DNA from: Phymorhynchus buccinoides
Lineage: Eukaryota; Mollusca; Gastropoda; Neogastropoda; Raphitomidae
Length of the DNA: 64,000 bases
Reading direction: 5' to 3'
NCBI GenBank assembly: GCA_017654935.2
Contig: CM065713.1
Coordinates: 11,366,603 to 11,430,602, forward strand
The position numbers were made by a program, and so were the translations under genes. Within the stretch, counting starts at the first letter, position 1; every line of letters starts with the position of its first letter. This document shows positions 29,395 to 40,153 of this stretch, one piece after another. The notes beneath the pieces are model-generated. The model made no database searches. It was not told the origin of the DNA and saw nothing but the letters and a program-made list of their open reading frames with translations.

Positions 29395-29428
29395 AAGCTG
29401 CTCAAGCTTATTCTTTCATCCTCATTAA
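29395..29428 (+). mobile_element. Left half of a (TTGAC)n SINE tail, split by MITEs
   Basis: 'aaaaagctg..cttattcttt' and 'catcctcattaa' match the 5' part of the 78-bp tail at 5263-5340. The right half, 'ttaaagataattttgtcttg' with TTGAC repeats, resumes at 30097-30126, after the nested MITEs. Confidence 0.65.
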
Positions 29429-30100
29429 CCCTTTCATCGCCAGACATTTTTCAGCCCAACAATACCATTAACCCTTTCACCGCCAGCCATTTTTCAGCCC
29501 AACAATGCAATTAACCCTTTCAAAATCGCCAGAAGACATTTTTCAGCCCAACAATACCATTAACCCTTTCATCGCCAGACATTTTTCAGCCCAACAATGC
29601 CATTAACCCTTTCACCGCCAGCCATTTTTCAGCCCAACAATGCCATTAACCCTTTCACCGCCAATGTCGCATTTATGCACCACAATGGTTTAAAACACCC
29701 GTGTCACTAAAAGGCATCAAATCAGGGCCTGTTATCCAAAGATCCTATGTTCTTAATCTTGGGAGGTAAGGATAGGCGTAATGTTATACACGTCACAGAG
29801 GAATTCCCAAATATTCCAGATAATTATTTTCTATACCCACTTATCTTTAATGGTATTTTTTGTCTGAAAAATGTCTGGCTGCGAAAGGGTTAAGCTTAAC
29901 TGAGTGGTGACAAAAATGTATCTACAATAGTGGGACTTCCTCTGTGACGTGTATAACATTAGGCCTGTCCTTACCTCCCAAAATTAAGAAAATAGGATTT
30001 TCGGATAACAGGCCCTGATTGAGTGATTCGATGCCTTTCAGTGACATGGGTGTTAAACCATTGTGGTGCGTAAATGCGACATTGGCGGTGAAAGGGTTAA
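29425..30100. mobile_element. Self-nested piggyBac-like MITE complex, family 1
   Basis: The outer MITE is in reverse orientation: left end 29425-29467, right remainder 29890-30100 ending GGCGGTGAAAGGG-TTAA. A second full-length MITE in forward orientation (29646-29893) sits in the outer copy's internal TTAA ('accaTTAAgctta'), with TTAA on both sides. Between them are extra copies of the outer left end with a 43-bp period (29468, 29511, 29560, 29603). The outer copy itself is inserted at the TTAA of a SINE tail. Confidence 0.85.
29646..29893. mobile_element. Inner family-1 MITE
   Basis: This complete copy has CCCTTTCACCGCCA at the left, GCTGCGAAAGGG at the right and TTAA at both flanks. It is opposite in orientation to the MITE it interrupts. 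Confidence 0.85.
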
Positions 30101-30132
30101 AGATAATTTTGTCTTGACTTGACTTGTTGCAG

Positions 30133-30202
30133 TAAGCTGCACGGCTACACTGACGTCAGGGAATATTACGAACTGCACAGCTGCAACAACTACATCAATA
30201 AC
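30133..30202 (+). CDS. ABHD2: ABHD2 exon 7
   Basis: Acceptor gacttgttgcag and donor AAC|GTGAGT. It encodes (C)KLHGYTDVREYYELHSCNNY and INN, aligning with MRKFHGYNSLKEYYEEESCM of vertebrate ABHD2. 70 bp, entry phase 2, exit phase 0, so it joins exon 8 in frame. The acceptor tract is the (TTGAC)n end of a SINE fragment, and the nested MITE complex ends 32 bp upstream. Confidence 0.92.
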
Positions 30203-31004
30203 GTGAGTCCAGGTCTTCACCGTATTAATCGCATCACCTTTAATTAACTCATTCAAGTCATATATGTCCGGAATTAATAGATAGCTGTCAATTTGATGCA
30301 TTTGCTTCAAGGGAAGTAAATCTATGTGCAAAACATACCTTGGTCACTTCTAAGCTCGCTTCACTTCCTTAGAGTTAAACCACAATTGTGCCTCTGACTG
30401 CTTTTGTAGTGCCCCCCCCAAAAAAAAAGACACAGACTGCAACGTCACTGGAACATACAACAAACAAACAACTACACGACAAGTGTAAAGTGACGTTATT
30501 TTATTCACAAGAGACAAAACAAAACTACTGGATATTTCGGCGAATGCGCCTTTATCGACATAGACAAACAATCAAACAGCAAACGTAGCAAAAGGAGCAA
30601 AAAGCAGGCAACAAAAGGAGCAGTAGTTTGTTGTGAGGAAACCAATCGGTGTAGAGTTTTTCTATATAAAGTCTATATAACACAAAAAGAAAGAAAACTA
30701 CAAGAAATCTGTGGTGGTTCCAATTTTAATACTAGCTTTCGAGAGGTGTCCTCTCTTCTTCAGGTAAAGTCTATATATATATATATATATATATAAAAAG
30801 TCTGATCTAACACTTCCCTATGTCTAAACCTGAAGTAAAAACCCGTAATCTTCTTTCATTTCTCCTTTCGTTTATGTCTGTTTTGTTTGTGTGTATGGCT
30901 GGAGTGATTTGTGATCTTTTGAATAATTCAAAATCGTTGCGGTGAGCGGCTACACCACAAGTGTAAAGTGATGTGATTTTATCCACAAGAGACAAAACAA
31001 AATG

Positions 31005-31634
31005 TGAATGAGTTAATGTGTACCCATGTAGGTACCCATGTTAATGTGTACCCATGTTAATGTGTTAATGTGTATGGTGTGAATGAGTACCCATGTGTAC
31101 CCATGTAGGTACCCATGTGAATGTGTATGGTGTGAATGAGTTAATGTGTACCCATGTAGGTACCCATGTTAATGTGTACCCATGTGTTAATGTGTATGGT
31201 GTGAATGAGCTAATGTGTACCCATGTAGGTACCCATGTGAATGTGTATGGTGTGAATGAGTTAATGTGTACCCATGTAGGTACCCATGTTAATGTGTACC
31301 CATGTGTTAATGTGTATGGTGTGAATGAGTTAATGTGTACCCATGTAGGTACCCATGTTAATGTGTACCCATGTTAATGTGTATGGTGTGAATGAGTTAA
31401 TGTGTACCCATGTAGGTACCCATGTTAATGTGTATGGTGTGAATGAGTTAATGTGTACCCATGTAGGTACCCATGTTAATGTGTACCCATGTGAATGTGT
31501 TAATGTGTATGGTGTTAATGTGTACCCATGTTAATGTGTACCCATGTGAATGTGTTAATGTGTATGGTGTGAATGAGTTAATGTGTACCCATGTAGGTAC
31601 CCATGTTAATGTGTACCCATGTTAATGTGTTTTG
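31005..31634. repeat. GTGTACCCATG minisatellite, block B copy
   Basis: This is the same module set as 481-984 but longer and with different module order, so the array has changed length since the copies split. Confidence 0.9.
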
Positions 31635-31880
31635 TTAACCCTTTCACCGCCAGCCATATTTCAGCCAAAAATGTCCATTAAAATTACCTGGGTAGAAAAC
31701 AAAATCTATCTGCAGTATTGGGGATTCTCCTGTGACATATATAAAATAAGGTCTATCCTTACTTCCCAAAACTAAGACAATAGGGTCTTTGGATAATAGA
31801 CCCCAATTTGATGCCTTTTAGTGACATAGGTGTTAAATCACTGTGGTGCTAAAATGCAATTTTGGTGGTGAATGGGTTAA
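31635..31880. mobile_element. piggyBac-like MITE, family 1, in the minisatellite
   Basis: TTAA is at 31635-31638 and 31877-31880; the ends are CCCTTTCACCGCCA and GGTGGTGAATGGG. It has the same insertion site as 985-1231. Confidence 0.85.
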
Positions 31881-32212
31881 TGTGTATGGTGTGAATGAGT
31901 TAATGTGTACCCAGCACCACGAAAGGGACATTAACTGAATCGCATCGCGGCCATTACACTAAGCAGCGAACCTAGAAACCGCATGATTGTGAATTATTCC
32001 AAAATCTCAACACATCGCTCCAGCCATGCACACAAACAAAACGGGCATAAACGAAAAGATAAATGAAAGAGGAGTACGGGTTTTTAATTCAGGTGTAGAA
32101 ATAGGGAAACGGTAGTTCAGACTTTTTATGGAAAGATTTTTTTAATAGAAAGACTTTTTTTTACCAAAATCGGTTTCCCCACGACAGACCACTACAAACG
32201 CAAAGCAAGATA

Positions 32213-33876
32213 ATAATAATAATAAACGGATATTTATATAGCACTTTTTATCGAGCACAAAGCGCTTTACAATCAGCATTGAAACACTCACACACGCACA
32301 GCACACACACACGCAAAACAGAAACACACGCACGTACGTGCACGCACACGTGCACGCACGAGAGTGAACGCGTTCTTGCACACAGACATACACACACGCA
32401 TATTTCATCAAACACACAGAAAACACATTCTCACTGAAACGCACACAAACTTAGCCAAACATACACAAACAAAACCTGCATAAGCGAGTTGAGAAATGAC
32501 CAAACTAAGGTATGCACACAGGTTTACGTCCCTTGAATTGAATTCGTCAAGCAGACTGCCTTGTGTTTCTTCCGCATACAATTAGGTGATTCGTCTTCAA
32601 TGATGACGCCGCATATCGCATATATTTATGCGTAAGCTGGGCTAGTTTTGCACGACAGGCTTAGAAAGTCATAATTCTCATTTCTTATCAAATTTTGAGT
32701 TTTTATGGGTAATTTTGTGCTCTACAACATCTCATCATATAGTAAAAAGCCAAGTGTCCCTTGTGTCTGTGTGTGTGTCTGAAACACGAAACGGGCCTTA
32801 TAACTCCGCCGTTTTTCGACCGAATCGCTTCAAATTTGCTGTGAGCCCTAACGGGGCGATGGCAACGGCAACCGAGGCGGCCGTATCATTTGCGCGGTTT
32901 CGCAAATGCGCGAAACACGCATCCGCCAGCCTCTCGGCGCCCGTATCTCCAATTTGGCGGGTAGATGACCGGGAACGGTGACTATCGGTGTGCCAAACCG
33001 GAAGCGAATCGGTTCAGAAACGCGCACGCTATACGCCGCTTCACCTTTTCACGAATAACTCCGCTGTTTCTTAACCGATTCGCTTCCAATTTGCTGTCAG
33101 GCTTGCTATGGCAGGGGCAAAGCCTGGCGGCAAATTTGAAGAGAATCGGGAGAGTGTGTCATTCTCAGAGCAGCGCCAACGGGAAACAGGGCCTTATAAC
33201 TCCGCCGTTTCTTAACCAAATCGCTTCAAATTTGCTGTACTCAGCGTTACCAGTACTTGGCGTTACCGTTACTAGGCGTTACCGTTACTAGGGAGAGCGC
33301 GTCACTCTCAGAGCAGCGCCAACGGGAAACGGGGCCTTATAACTCCGCCGTTTCTTAACCGAATCGCTTCAAATTTGCTGTGCTCAGCATTACCAGTACT
33401 TGGCGTTACCGTTACTTACTAGGCGTTACCGTTACTAGGCGTTACTGGTACTCGGCGTTGCGCTAGTCTTTCATATTTATGCAGGATAGTCTTTGTTAGT
33501 AACAGCCTGTTTCATATATCAATAATAAAACAAATAAAAAGGCAGAGGCCAAACTTTGCAATACTTACATTTTTGAAAGATGTTTGAGTTCTATTATTCC
33601 TTACACCACAGCAGGGAAAACTACATTTTTAAAATTTTAAAGTTCTGACGGTTCTCCGCAACCGCTGTTGCAACCGGCTACGGCTGTGACAATGGGTGAC
33701 CGGCAACCGAATCGGCTACAAGTGGAAAGATGGCTACCAGCCGCCAGCGCCCCGCTTAGCGGATATTCCATGCGGAAACCCGTGCGCAATCCATGAATAA
33801 GTATACCCGAGTTCGAACCTGGGTACAGGGGATATTTCCTCTCACTTTGCACTAGGCCTTACGGTCTGAACGTGGA

Positions 33877-33907
<31 letters not shown>

Positions 33908-34134
33908 CGTGTGCCCATGCACTTAGCACACGTTAAACCCAGTGGCAACGAAAAAGTTGACATTTGGTCAAAATTTAACCCCCCCTCCTTTTCCTTCCTC
34001 ATCAGTCACTCAAAAATGGCATGCCAAAAATAATAATGGGTGGCGTGCCTCTGGCTGCGACACACTTTCCAGGTGGGAGCAACCCGAATTTCATATATAG
34101 CCTCTGTGACTATTAAGTACCTAAACAAAGCAAC
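32213..34134. repeat. Block B intron 7: retroposon tail, tandem units and SINE
   Basis: This is the counterpart of 1558-3480: an (ATT)n-tailed end in reverse (32213-32470), 'ataactccgccg' tandem units (32790-33460), an unassigned stretch, then the truncated tRNA SINE (33780-34134). No exon lies between 30203 and 34334. Confidence 0.75.
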
Positions 34135-34334
34135 AACCTAAATACCTAATAAGTGAAACAAAGAAGGGAAAATATTTGCGCACGTGCCCGAATTTCCCCT
34201 ATATGCGCCAACTTTTATCCTTCTTTCTTCCACTTACTTAGGGATTTCCGTACGGAACTTACGCATCTAATGTGAACCCGGCCTTAGGCTAGAAAAAGTT
34301 AACCAGGCCCGAAATCCTGTGTGTTTGTGTGCAG

Positions 34335-34419
34335 GTGGAGATTCCCTTGGTGCTGCTGAATTCAGAGGATGACCCCATTGTGCCCTCTCCGCTGTTGAAA
34401 CACGCTCGCAATTACGCAG
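34335..34419 (+). CDS. ABHD2: ABHD2 exon 8 (catalytic Asp exon)
   Basis: Acceptor gtgtgcag and donor CAG|GTAAGA. VEIPLVLLNSEDDPIVP aligns with VPLMLVNAADDPLV of vertebrate ABHD2; the Asp of this segment completes the Ser-Asp-His triad. 85 bp, entry phase 0 from exon 7, exit phase 1. It is identical to 3679-3763. Confidence 0.95.
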
Positions 34420-34620
34420 GTAAGAAATTTTGCATGTTCCAAAAAAATTGAAATAGACTTCTGAGGCAGTGTGTGTGCTGTGTTATTATTTGTGGATGAG
34501 TGGGATTTTCTTGCTACGGTGAAGTGGTTAGTATTATTTTAGATCTGCATGCATGGCGTCTCGCTTCTTCGTTGCGTGTTTGATTATCATCTGAAAGAGG
34601 TAAAATATCGGTATATATCC

Positions 34621-34767
34621 GTTATTAGGATTTGCGAGTGTGATATTGCTTTTATCCTATCTCAAGTGGCTTGCTGTTTATCACACTCGGTCTCCGACCG
34701 AGTGTGATAAACAGCAAGCCACTCGAGATAGGATAAAAGCAATATCTCACTCACAAATCCTAATAAC
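34621..34767. repeat. 147-bp near-perfect hairpin in the last ABHD2 intron
   Basis: Two 72-base arms flank a 3-base loop (tip 'actcggtc-tcc-gaccgagt'). By eye there are only a few mismatches. The ends are GTTATTAGGATTTGCGAGTG and CTCACAAATCCTAATAAC. It would form a long double-stranded stem in the pre-mRNA. It is 201 bp after exon 8 and 142 bp before exon 9. Confidence 0.93.
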
Positions 34768-34909
34768 TGATAGTGGTGCCTAAATGCGACATTGGTGGTT
34801 GAAGGGTTTATAGGGAGGGTCTTGAGAGGGAGGTTGCCTTATGCTAGTCCCGCAAGATATGGGGGGGAGGGGGGTGTTAAAGCGCCCCATTGTTGTCATT
34901 TGTTTTCAG

Positions 34910-35112
34910 AGTCTCACAGCCAGGCGATGTTCGTGACGACCAAGCACGGGGGTCACCTGGGATACTTCGAGAACGGGTTCATCCGGCCCCACACCACGTC
35001 GTGGATCGACCGCTTCGTGTGCCAGCTGGCCAACGCCATTGTCGCCTACTCTGCGCAGCGCAAGATGGACGGTTTCTCGCCGCAGGTCCCTTTGCACGTG
35101 AAGGTAGTGTAA
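34910..35112 (+). CDS. ABHD2: ABHD2 exon 9 (catalytic His exon, stop)
   Basis: The acceptor is tttgttttcag. It encodes SHSQAMFVTTKHGGHLGYFE, then TSWIDRFVCQLANAIVAY, and ends HVKVV at TAA 35110-35112. HGGHLG-F/Y-F-E and W-[IM]-D-[RK]-[FL] match vertebrate ABHD2 closely; the His is the third triad member. A cryptic donor AAG|GTAGTG at 35103/35104 would allow splicing to 36458 in phase 0. The natural stop gives a tail of normal length, so the simple reading is preferred. Confidence 0.95.
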
Positions 35113-35249
35113 CGTATTAGGTATTAGGCACTTAATAGTCACAGAGGCATCTCAGTGACATTTTGGTTGTTCCTATCTGGAGAGCGCATCAGGAAACTGT
35201 CTTGAGCAATCGAAGAAGAAGAAGGAATAGGTTTTTTGGGGGGGGGGAA

Positions 35250-35425
35250 TTACAGGCAGGAGAACGGGCCAATATGTCAGAAAAAATAGTACGATACATG
35301 TAGTAAGAAAAAAGGAAAAAGGTGGGAGTCAAAGAGAGTGAAAGATTAGAGGAAGTTGCTAGCACAGAACTTCCAGAAGGTGGAGAACTGTTTGTCCGAA
35401 AGACACCCGCCGGGATCCCCACAGG
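35250..35425 (+). mobile_element. Dispersed repeat, 'acttccagaaggtggg' family
   Basis: This is the block-B copy of 4595-4765, cleaner than A ('gattagaggaagttgctagc', 'acttccagaaggtggagaac'). Confidence 0.6.
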
Positions 35426-35506
35426 AAGAGACTTGTGGAAGGTGTATCTCTTGTCTCCTGTGTGTGTGTTTTAAGTTTTACTCCCTCGCTATATATATAT
35501 TATATG

Positions 35507-35918
35507 TACCGTAATTTGCGGACTATAAGCTGCAACCTTTTGTTTTACCCACCCCTGCGGCTAGTACAGTGCCGTGGCCTAAGCGTTACCGAAAGTGAAA
35601 GTAAACTCAACTCAGTGGCATCCTTGATTCAGACCTTTGATCTGTGGCCTTGTTCACGGTTGATGACAAAAAAATCACCTTGATTTCAGTATATTTTTCA
35701 CAAAATGATGATCTGTTTCGCGGTCCGACACTTTCGTTTTGGCAGTCAACACACCAGCGATCAACTCTAGACTCAACCGGAAGCGGACGTTGTGCATCGC
35801 CACGCTTCCGGGGCTTATGCTTCGACGCGGCTTATGCGTTACTTTTTTCAGAATTTTTTTTTAAAGTAGGGGGTGCGGCTTATATTACGAAGCAGCTTGT
35901 AGTCCGTGAATTACGGTA
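35507..35918. mobile_element. TA-flanked TIR element (CCGTAATTTGCGGACTATAAG)
   Basis: TA precedes CCGTAATTTGCGGACTATAA, and the right end is TTGTAGTCCGTGAATTACGG followed by TA. Sub-terminal 'gcggcttat' motifs are shared. It is about 408 bp with no transposase. Block A lost the left end. A stray 'accgtattttttt..cggact' at about 48013 hints at another degraded end in the palindrome centre. Confidence 0.75.
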
Positions 35919-36079
35919 TATATCTGTCTCACTCTTATGTTTTGTCGTAATTTTTGTTGTGTTTTGTCGTAATTTTTGTTGTGTTTTGTCGTAATTTTTG
36001 GTTGGTTGTTTTTCTACTCCCAGTTCTTACAGAACGGGAGTACATTGGAATGGGAACGAGGGCTGTGCGTTGCCTGTCC

Positions 36080-36081
<2 letters not shown>

Positions 36082-36131
<50 letters not shown>
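36082..36131. repeat. (TG)n microsatellite
   Basis: About 25 TG units are present here; block A has only about eight at the matching site (5135-5154), one of the clearest length polymorphisms between the blocks. Confidence 0.97.
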
Positions 36132-36133
<2 letters not shown>

Positions 36134-36188
36134 ATGTGTGTGACCAAAATGTGTTCCAGTCCGTAGTGCCTAAACCAATGAACCGATC

Positions 36189-36418
36189 TTAACCCCTTGA
36201 CTGCCACCAACGTATCACAGTACTGACTTGATGACATCACTGATGATGTCATCAGATGAAGAGGAATAACTCTGATTTGCTGGCTTTTCCTCTTAACACA
36301 GTCAAGAGAGTTATATCCCCCGACCATTTTGCCAGATTGGCTCTATCAGTTGTCTTTTTCATGGCATGATTTGCCCAATGATTTTTTCTTTAATTTTCTC
36401 TGGCAGTCAAGGGATTAA
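36189..36418. mobile_element. piggyBac-like MITE, family 2 (uninterrupted)
   Basis: TTAA flanks CCCCTTGACTGCCA and TGGCAGTCAAGGGA. The internal 'gatgacatcactgatgatgt' palindrome is intact. It is the empty-site version of 5214-5519. Confidence 0.87.
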
Positions 36419-36457
36419 TGAAACTTGGTACAAATTTTTTTAAATTTTATTTATCAG

Positions 36458-36985
36458 GACAGGCCCTTACCTTCAAACGGCTCTCCTCAGAAATCATCAT
36501 CATCATCATCGCCTTCCATGATCGCTACTACTACCACCACCACAACTGCCGTCAAAGCTACCGCCGACTTCAGCAACGTTTTCGCCAAGGAGGACGCAAG
36601 CCACCGCCGAACCAGCCAGTCGGAAACCAGCATCCATCGAGCCACTCGAGCCAACACCACCGCTAGCGACGGTTGGGGGGGGAAAGGAGGAGGAGGAGGA
36701 GGGGGGGAAGGAGAAACCGATAGCAAAGACGACGACAACCACGACCTCGACGATGACGAAGAAATTGAACCAGGGGAGGAAACTGCCGCCCATTTAGGGG
36801 AAGTCGGCGCGGCCAGACTGGCGGAGACGGTGGTGATGAGCGAGGAGGAGGAGGAGGAAAACGGACTGACCTCCCTTGTGTTCGAGGAAGGGAGGCGCGT
36901 GTTGGAATCGGCGGGGGGAGAATGCGTCGCGGCGGAAATGTCATGTGGTGATGGTGGGGGAGGGGGGAAAAGTATGGTGGCTTAA
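36458..36985 (+). CDS. Possible extra 3' exon or chance ORF (block B)
   Basis: It is 176 codons from a plausible acceptor (tttatcag) to TAA, in phase 0 with the cryptic exon 9 donor. The composition is Ser-rich, seven Thr, poly-Gly, 'DSKDDDNHDLDDDEEIEPGE' and a Glu run. It ends GGGGGKSMVA, whereas block A runs on in another frame. See 5560-6177 for the arguments for and against. No polyadenylation signal is obvious just after it. Confidence 0.22.
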   Translation, partial: DRPLPSNGSPQKSSSSSSPSMIATTTTTTTAVKATADFSNVFAKEDASHRRTSQSETSIHRATRANTTASDGWGGKGGGGGGGEGETDSKDDDNHDLDDDEEIEPGEETAAHLGEVGAARLAETVVMSEEEEEENGLTSLVFEEGRRVLESAGGECVAAEMSCGDGGGGGKSMVA

Positions 36986-37258
36986 GCGGGTTGTTGTTGT
37001 TGTGGTGGGGGGGGGGGGGGGGGGTGTTTTTCTATTGGCTTCTGGTCTGCGCTACTCTCTGCTTGATCGTTGTTGCTCGTAATTATTTAATTAATTTATT
37101 TATTATCGTCTGCTGAGAAAGCTTGTGGCTTAGCTTCCGTTCTTTGCTTTTGCTGCTGTATTATTTCTGTCTTGGTGGGGTTTTTTCAGTGTTTATTTGG
37201 CTGTAACCTGATTTTGTTTTTTACTGTCTTTTAACTGGCAGGTTTTGTTTTTATTTTT

Positions 37259-37710
37259 GTTTGTGGCTCAAGCCACAAACCTATAACTCACTTTGTCGGT
37301 CTGTCGGTCTGTCGGTCGGTCCAAAATTGTCGCACATTTTGACAAAATGTCGCACATTTTGACAAAATGTCGCACATTTTGACAAAATGTCGCACTTCAA
37401 ATGGAGGCTACACTTCAAATTGAGGCCGCTCTTTAACATGATGTATTTTAAAAGCGTACAAAATAATAAACATACGTAATACAGACACTACAACAGACAC
37501 GACGAGTATGCAGTGCTTCTTTTGATGAGCATAAGTAGGATACATAGTTTTAAATGTTTTCCAAAAGATATAAAAAGTTACGAAATGGTGCAGAGATAAC
37601 ATTCTGGTTTACAGATTAAAATTATTGAAAAGCCAGGGGAGGTAACTCATGGTTGGAGTGGTAAAAATAGACCGCGTGCCACAACTATTGCGATTTTCGC
37701 GCTTGTTTTC
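37259..37710. mobile_element. About 450-bp element at the outer edge of the palindrome, reverse copy of 21042-21470
   Basis: It starts 'ttgtttgtggctcaagccac' (a small palindrome), then (GGTC)n, three 'aaaatgtcgcacattttgac' repeats, and ends 'cgattttcgcgcttgttttc'. It is absent at the matching site in block A (about 6368). The mirrored copy in block C runs into the second gap at 58979. Confidence 0.75.
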
Positions 37711-37963
37711 TTAACCCTTCCATGGCCACTGTCGCCTCTTGGCACCACAATGATTTAACACCCCATGTCACTGAAAGGCATCAAATGAGGGTCTGGTATC
37801 CAGTGACCTTGAATGTGTTCTTAATTTTGGGAGGTAAGGACAGGCCCTATTTTATGCACGCCACAGAGGAATCCCCAATATTGCAGACATAATCTTTTCT
37901 ATACTCAGGTAAGTGTAATGGAACGTTATAGCTAAAAAAAATGGCTAGTGTTGAAAGGGTTAA
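37711..37963. mobile_element. piggyBac-like MITE, family 1
   Basis: TTAA flanks both sides; the termini are CCCTTCCATGGCCA and GTTGAAAGGG. It is equivalent to 6370-6611 and 58271-58526. Confidence 0.8.
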
Positions 37964-38104
37964 ATGCTTTCATTCACTTTTATTGTGTTGCTTTTTTTTC
38001 TCTGTCAAAGTTTCTGTTCTTTTTTTAAAATCCATTTTTCTGGGGTTTTTTTCCCTCTTTTTTTTCTTTTTTTTTCTTAAGCGCGTTTGTTCTCTTTTCC
38101 TGAA

Positions 38105-38668
38105 CAGACAAACCTCTATTTTAAGACTTCCAAAATGTCCGGAAAAATCGGTCGTAAATTGGAGGGGTTGTATGACGGAGGTTTTCACTGGCAGCCGTAG
38201 AAAGAAAAAGTTCAGCACAGTTCATACTCTCTTCTTCATGCACACATACAATGACATATTAAAACTGGATTTGGGTCTTTCCAACTCCATAGGATTGTGC
38301 AATCGATGTATTACAGTTTCACTTCGCCGACTTCTGTTAATCACCTCCACTCTCGTCCAAAGTCAGTGATTTTCTTTTTCAAAGTCAGTGGTTTTCGTGC
38401 TTTTCCTACGCTTTCCGCCATCTTTTCTACAACAAGGGAAGCGACTCCGCTTTCAGGCCCTTGACCATGGTTGTTTCCCTTTGCTCGAAGTCTATGCAGA
38501 CGACAGCAACGGTCGTAAAAACCAACAAAATGGCGGTCGTAAGTCGCGTTTTAGAGGAAGTCGTTTAAGAGAGGTCGTTTACATAGTAAAATGCATCCGT
38601 GCCAACAAATCCGGTCTCAAATGAGAGGTGGTCGCTTAACAGAGGGTCGTAAAATAGGGGTTTGTCTG
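38105..38668. mobile_element. TIR element (CAGACAAACC...), block B copy
   Basis: Same termini as 6716-7278. Flanking 'tctgtcaaagtttctgttct' (about 38000) and 'tctgtcaaagtttctctcct' (about 38686) form a direct repeat around it. Confidence 0.65.
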
Positions 38669-39057
38669 TATTGCGCTTTTTTTTTCTGTCAAAGTTTCTC
38701 TCCTTTTTTAAAAATCCATTTTTCTGCTACTGCTTTTGTTATGATAATCTGTGCTTGCATGCATCCATCACTTTTTGTGGGTTTTTTAAAATGTGCATCC
38801 GTCTTGTCTCTTTCTTCGTGTTCTTCTTTTTTTTTTTCTCTCCCCCCGCCCTCCCCCCCCCTCTACCTTGTCTTTCTATGTGTCTTCTTTGTTTGTTTGT
38901 ATCGCAGTTGTTTTATATTCTGTGTGCATCTGTGAAATTGTTCCGGTACTGTTCCATTTTGTTTCTCGGTGGATCGAAACGAAGGGCGTTCTGCTTCTTC
39001 CAAGTCGTCGGAAACTGCCAAATGACGCCCTTCCGCCGTACATTTAGAGTTCAATTC

Positions 39058-39780
39058 GGATGAGACTATAAACCGAGGTCCTGTGTGCCCATGCACTTAG
39101 CACACATTAAACCCAGTGGCAACGAAAAAGTTGTCATTTGTGTAAATTTACATCCCCCCCTCCTTCCTCATCGAAACTCGCATGCAAAATTAAAAAAAAA
39201 AAAAGTTGGGTGGCGCGCCTCTAGCTGCGACACTTTCCATGTGGGAGCAACCCGAATTTCACAGACGCCTCTGTGACTATAAAGTACCTAATACCTAATA
39301 ATACCTACTACCTAATAACATACACACGATAAAATATTTGGTGCCGCATTGCAATTTTTATCAATGGCTGCTTCAAATCACGAGTGGGGTCTTTGTCCTT
39401 CTCTGAAGAAAATCTCAGGGTTTTATCTTTTTCTTCTTCTTCTTCTTCTTCTTCGATCGCTCAGACAGTTTCCTGTCAATTATGAGCGCAGATGCGTCAT
39501 GCTGCCGTTATGCGCCTAACTAAGAAATAGTTAGGCCCAGCATGTCCTCGACTTCGGCTGGAGGAGGAAATCTTTTTGAAAGCGTTTCTTGAAAAAAAGG
39601 CAGGGAGAATTGACCGGGTAAAGGCAGAAAGATAGTGGATGACAGCAAGCAAAGGGAAAAGGCAGAGTCAAAGAGAGTGACAGATTAGAGGAAGCTACAA
39701 GCACAGGAACTTCCAGAAGGTGGGGGAACTATTTATACAAAAGACCCCCCCCCCCCGGTATCCCCACGGGGGTCAGGGTT
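39058..39780 (+). mobile_element. SINE body, TTC-rich stretch and 'acttccagaaggtggg' repeat
   Basis: 39058-39285 is the tRNA-SINE body and tail. 39430-39460 is (TTC)n. 39598-39780 is the dispersed repeat, ending in poly-C and 'ggtatccccacgggggtc'. There is no gene between 36986 and 47640. Confidence 0.65.
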
Positions 39781-40153
39781 TTATGGGTAACTTACTTGGA
39801 CTTAGAAACTCCCACGAAGCGTGAGGCAGCCAGGGCGCTCACAACGCCTCTCTACGTTTCTGTGCTACAGCTTCTGTGCTACAGCATCTCGTTTCTTTTT
39901 TTGGCTCACTCGTGTTAACTTCGAGGTTAAGCAATAAGTGAGTCTACAGTCTCCGGGGTGTTTAGGGGGTAAACTGTATTCTGAAAAAGAAAAGATAAGT
40001 TACAAATTAAAAACTCTTCTAGCACCTTGGGTGGATACATTCAACCCCCAAGACGTCACTCTAGACTCCCACACCCGAATGCAAAGACATTCACTTCCAA
40101 GCACCCTGCCATGTGTTTTTTATATATATAAGATTATGGCGGTGTTTCTTCCC

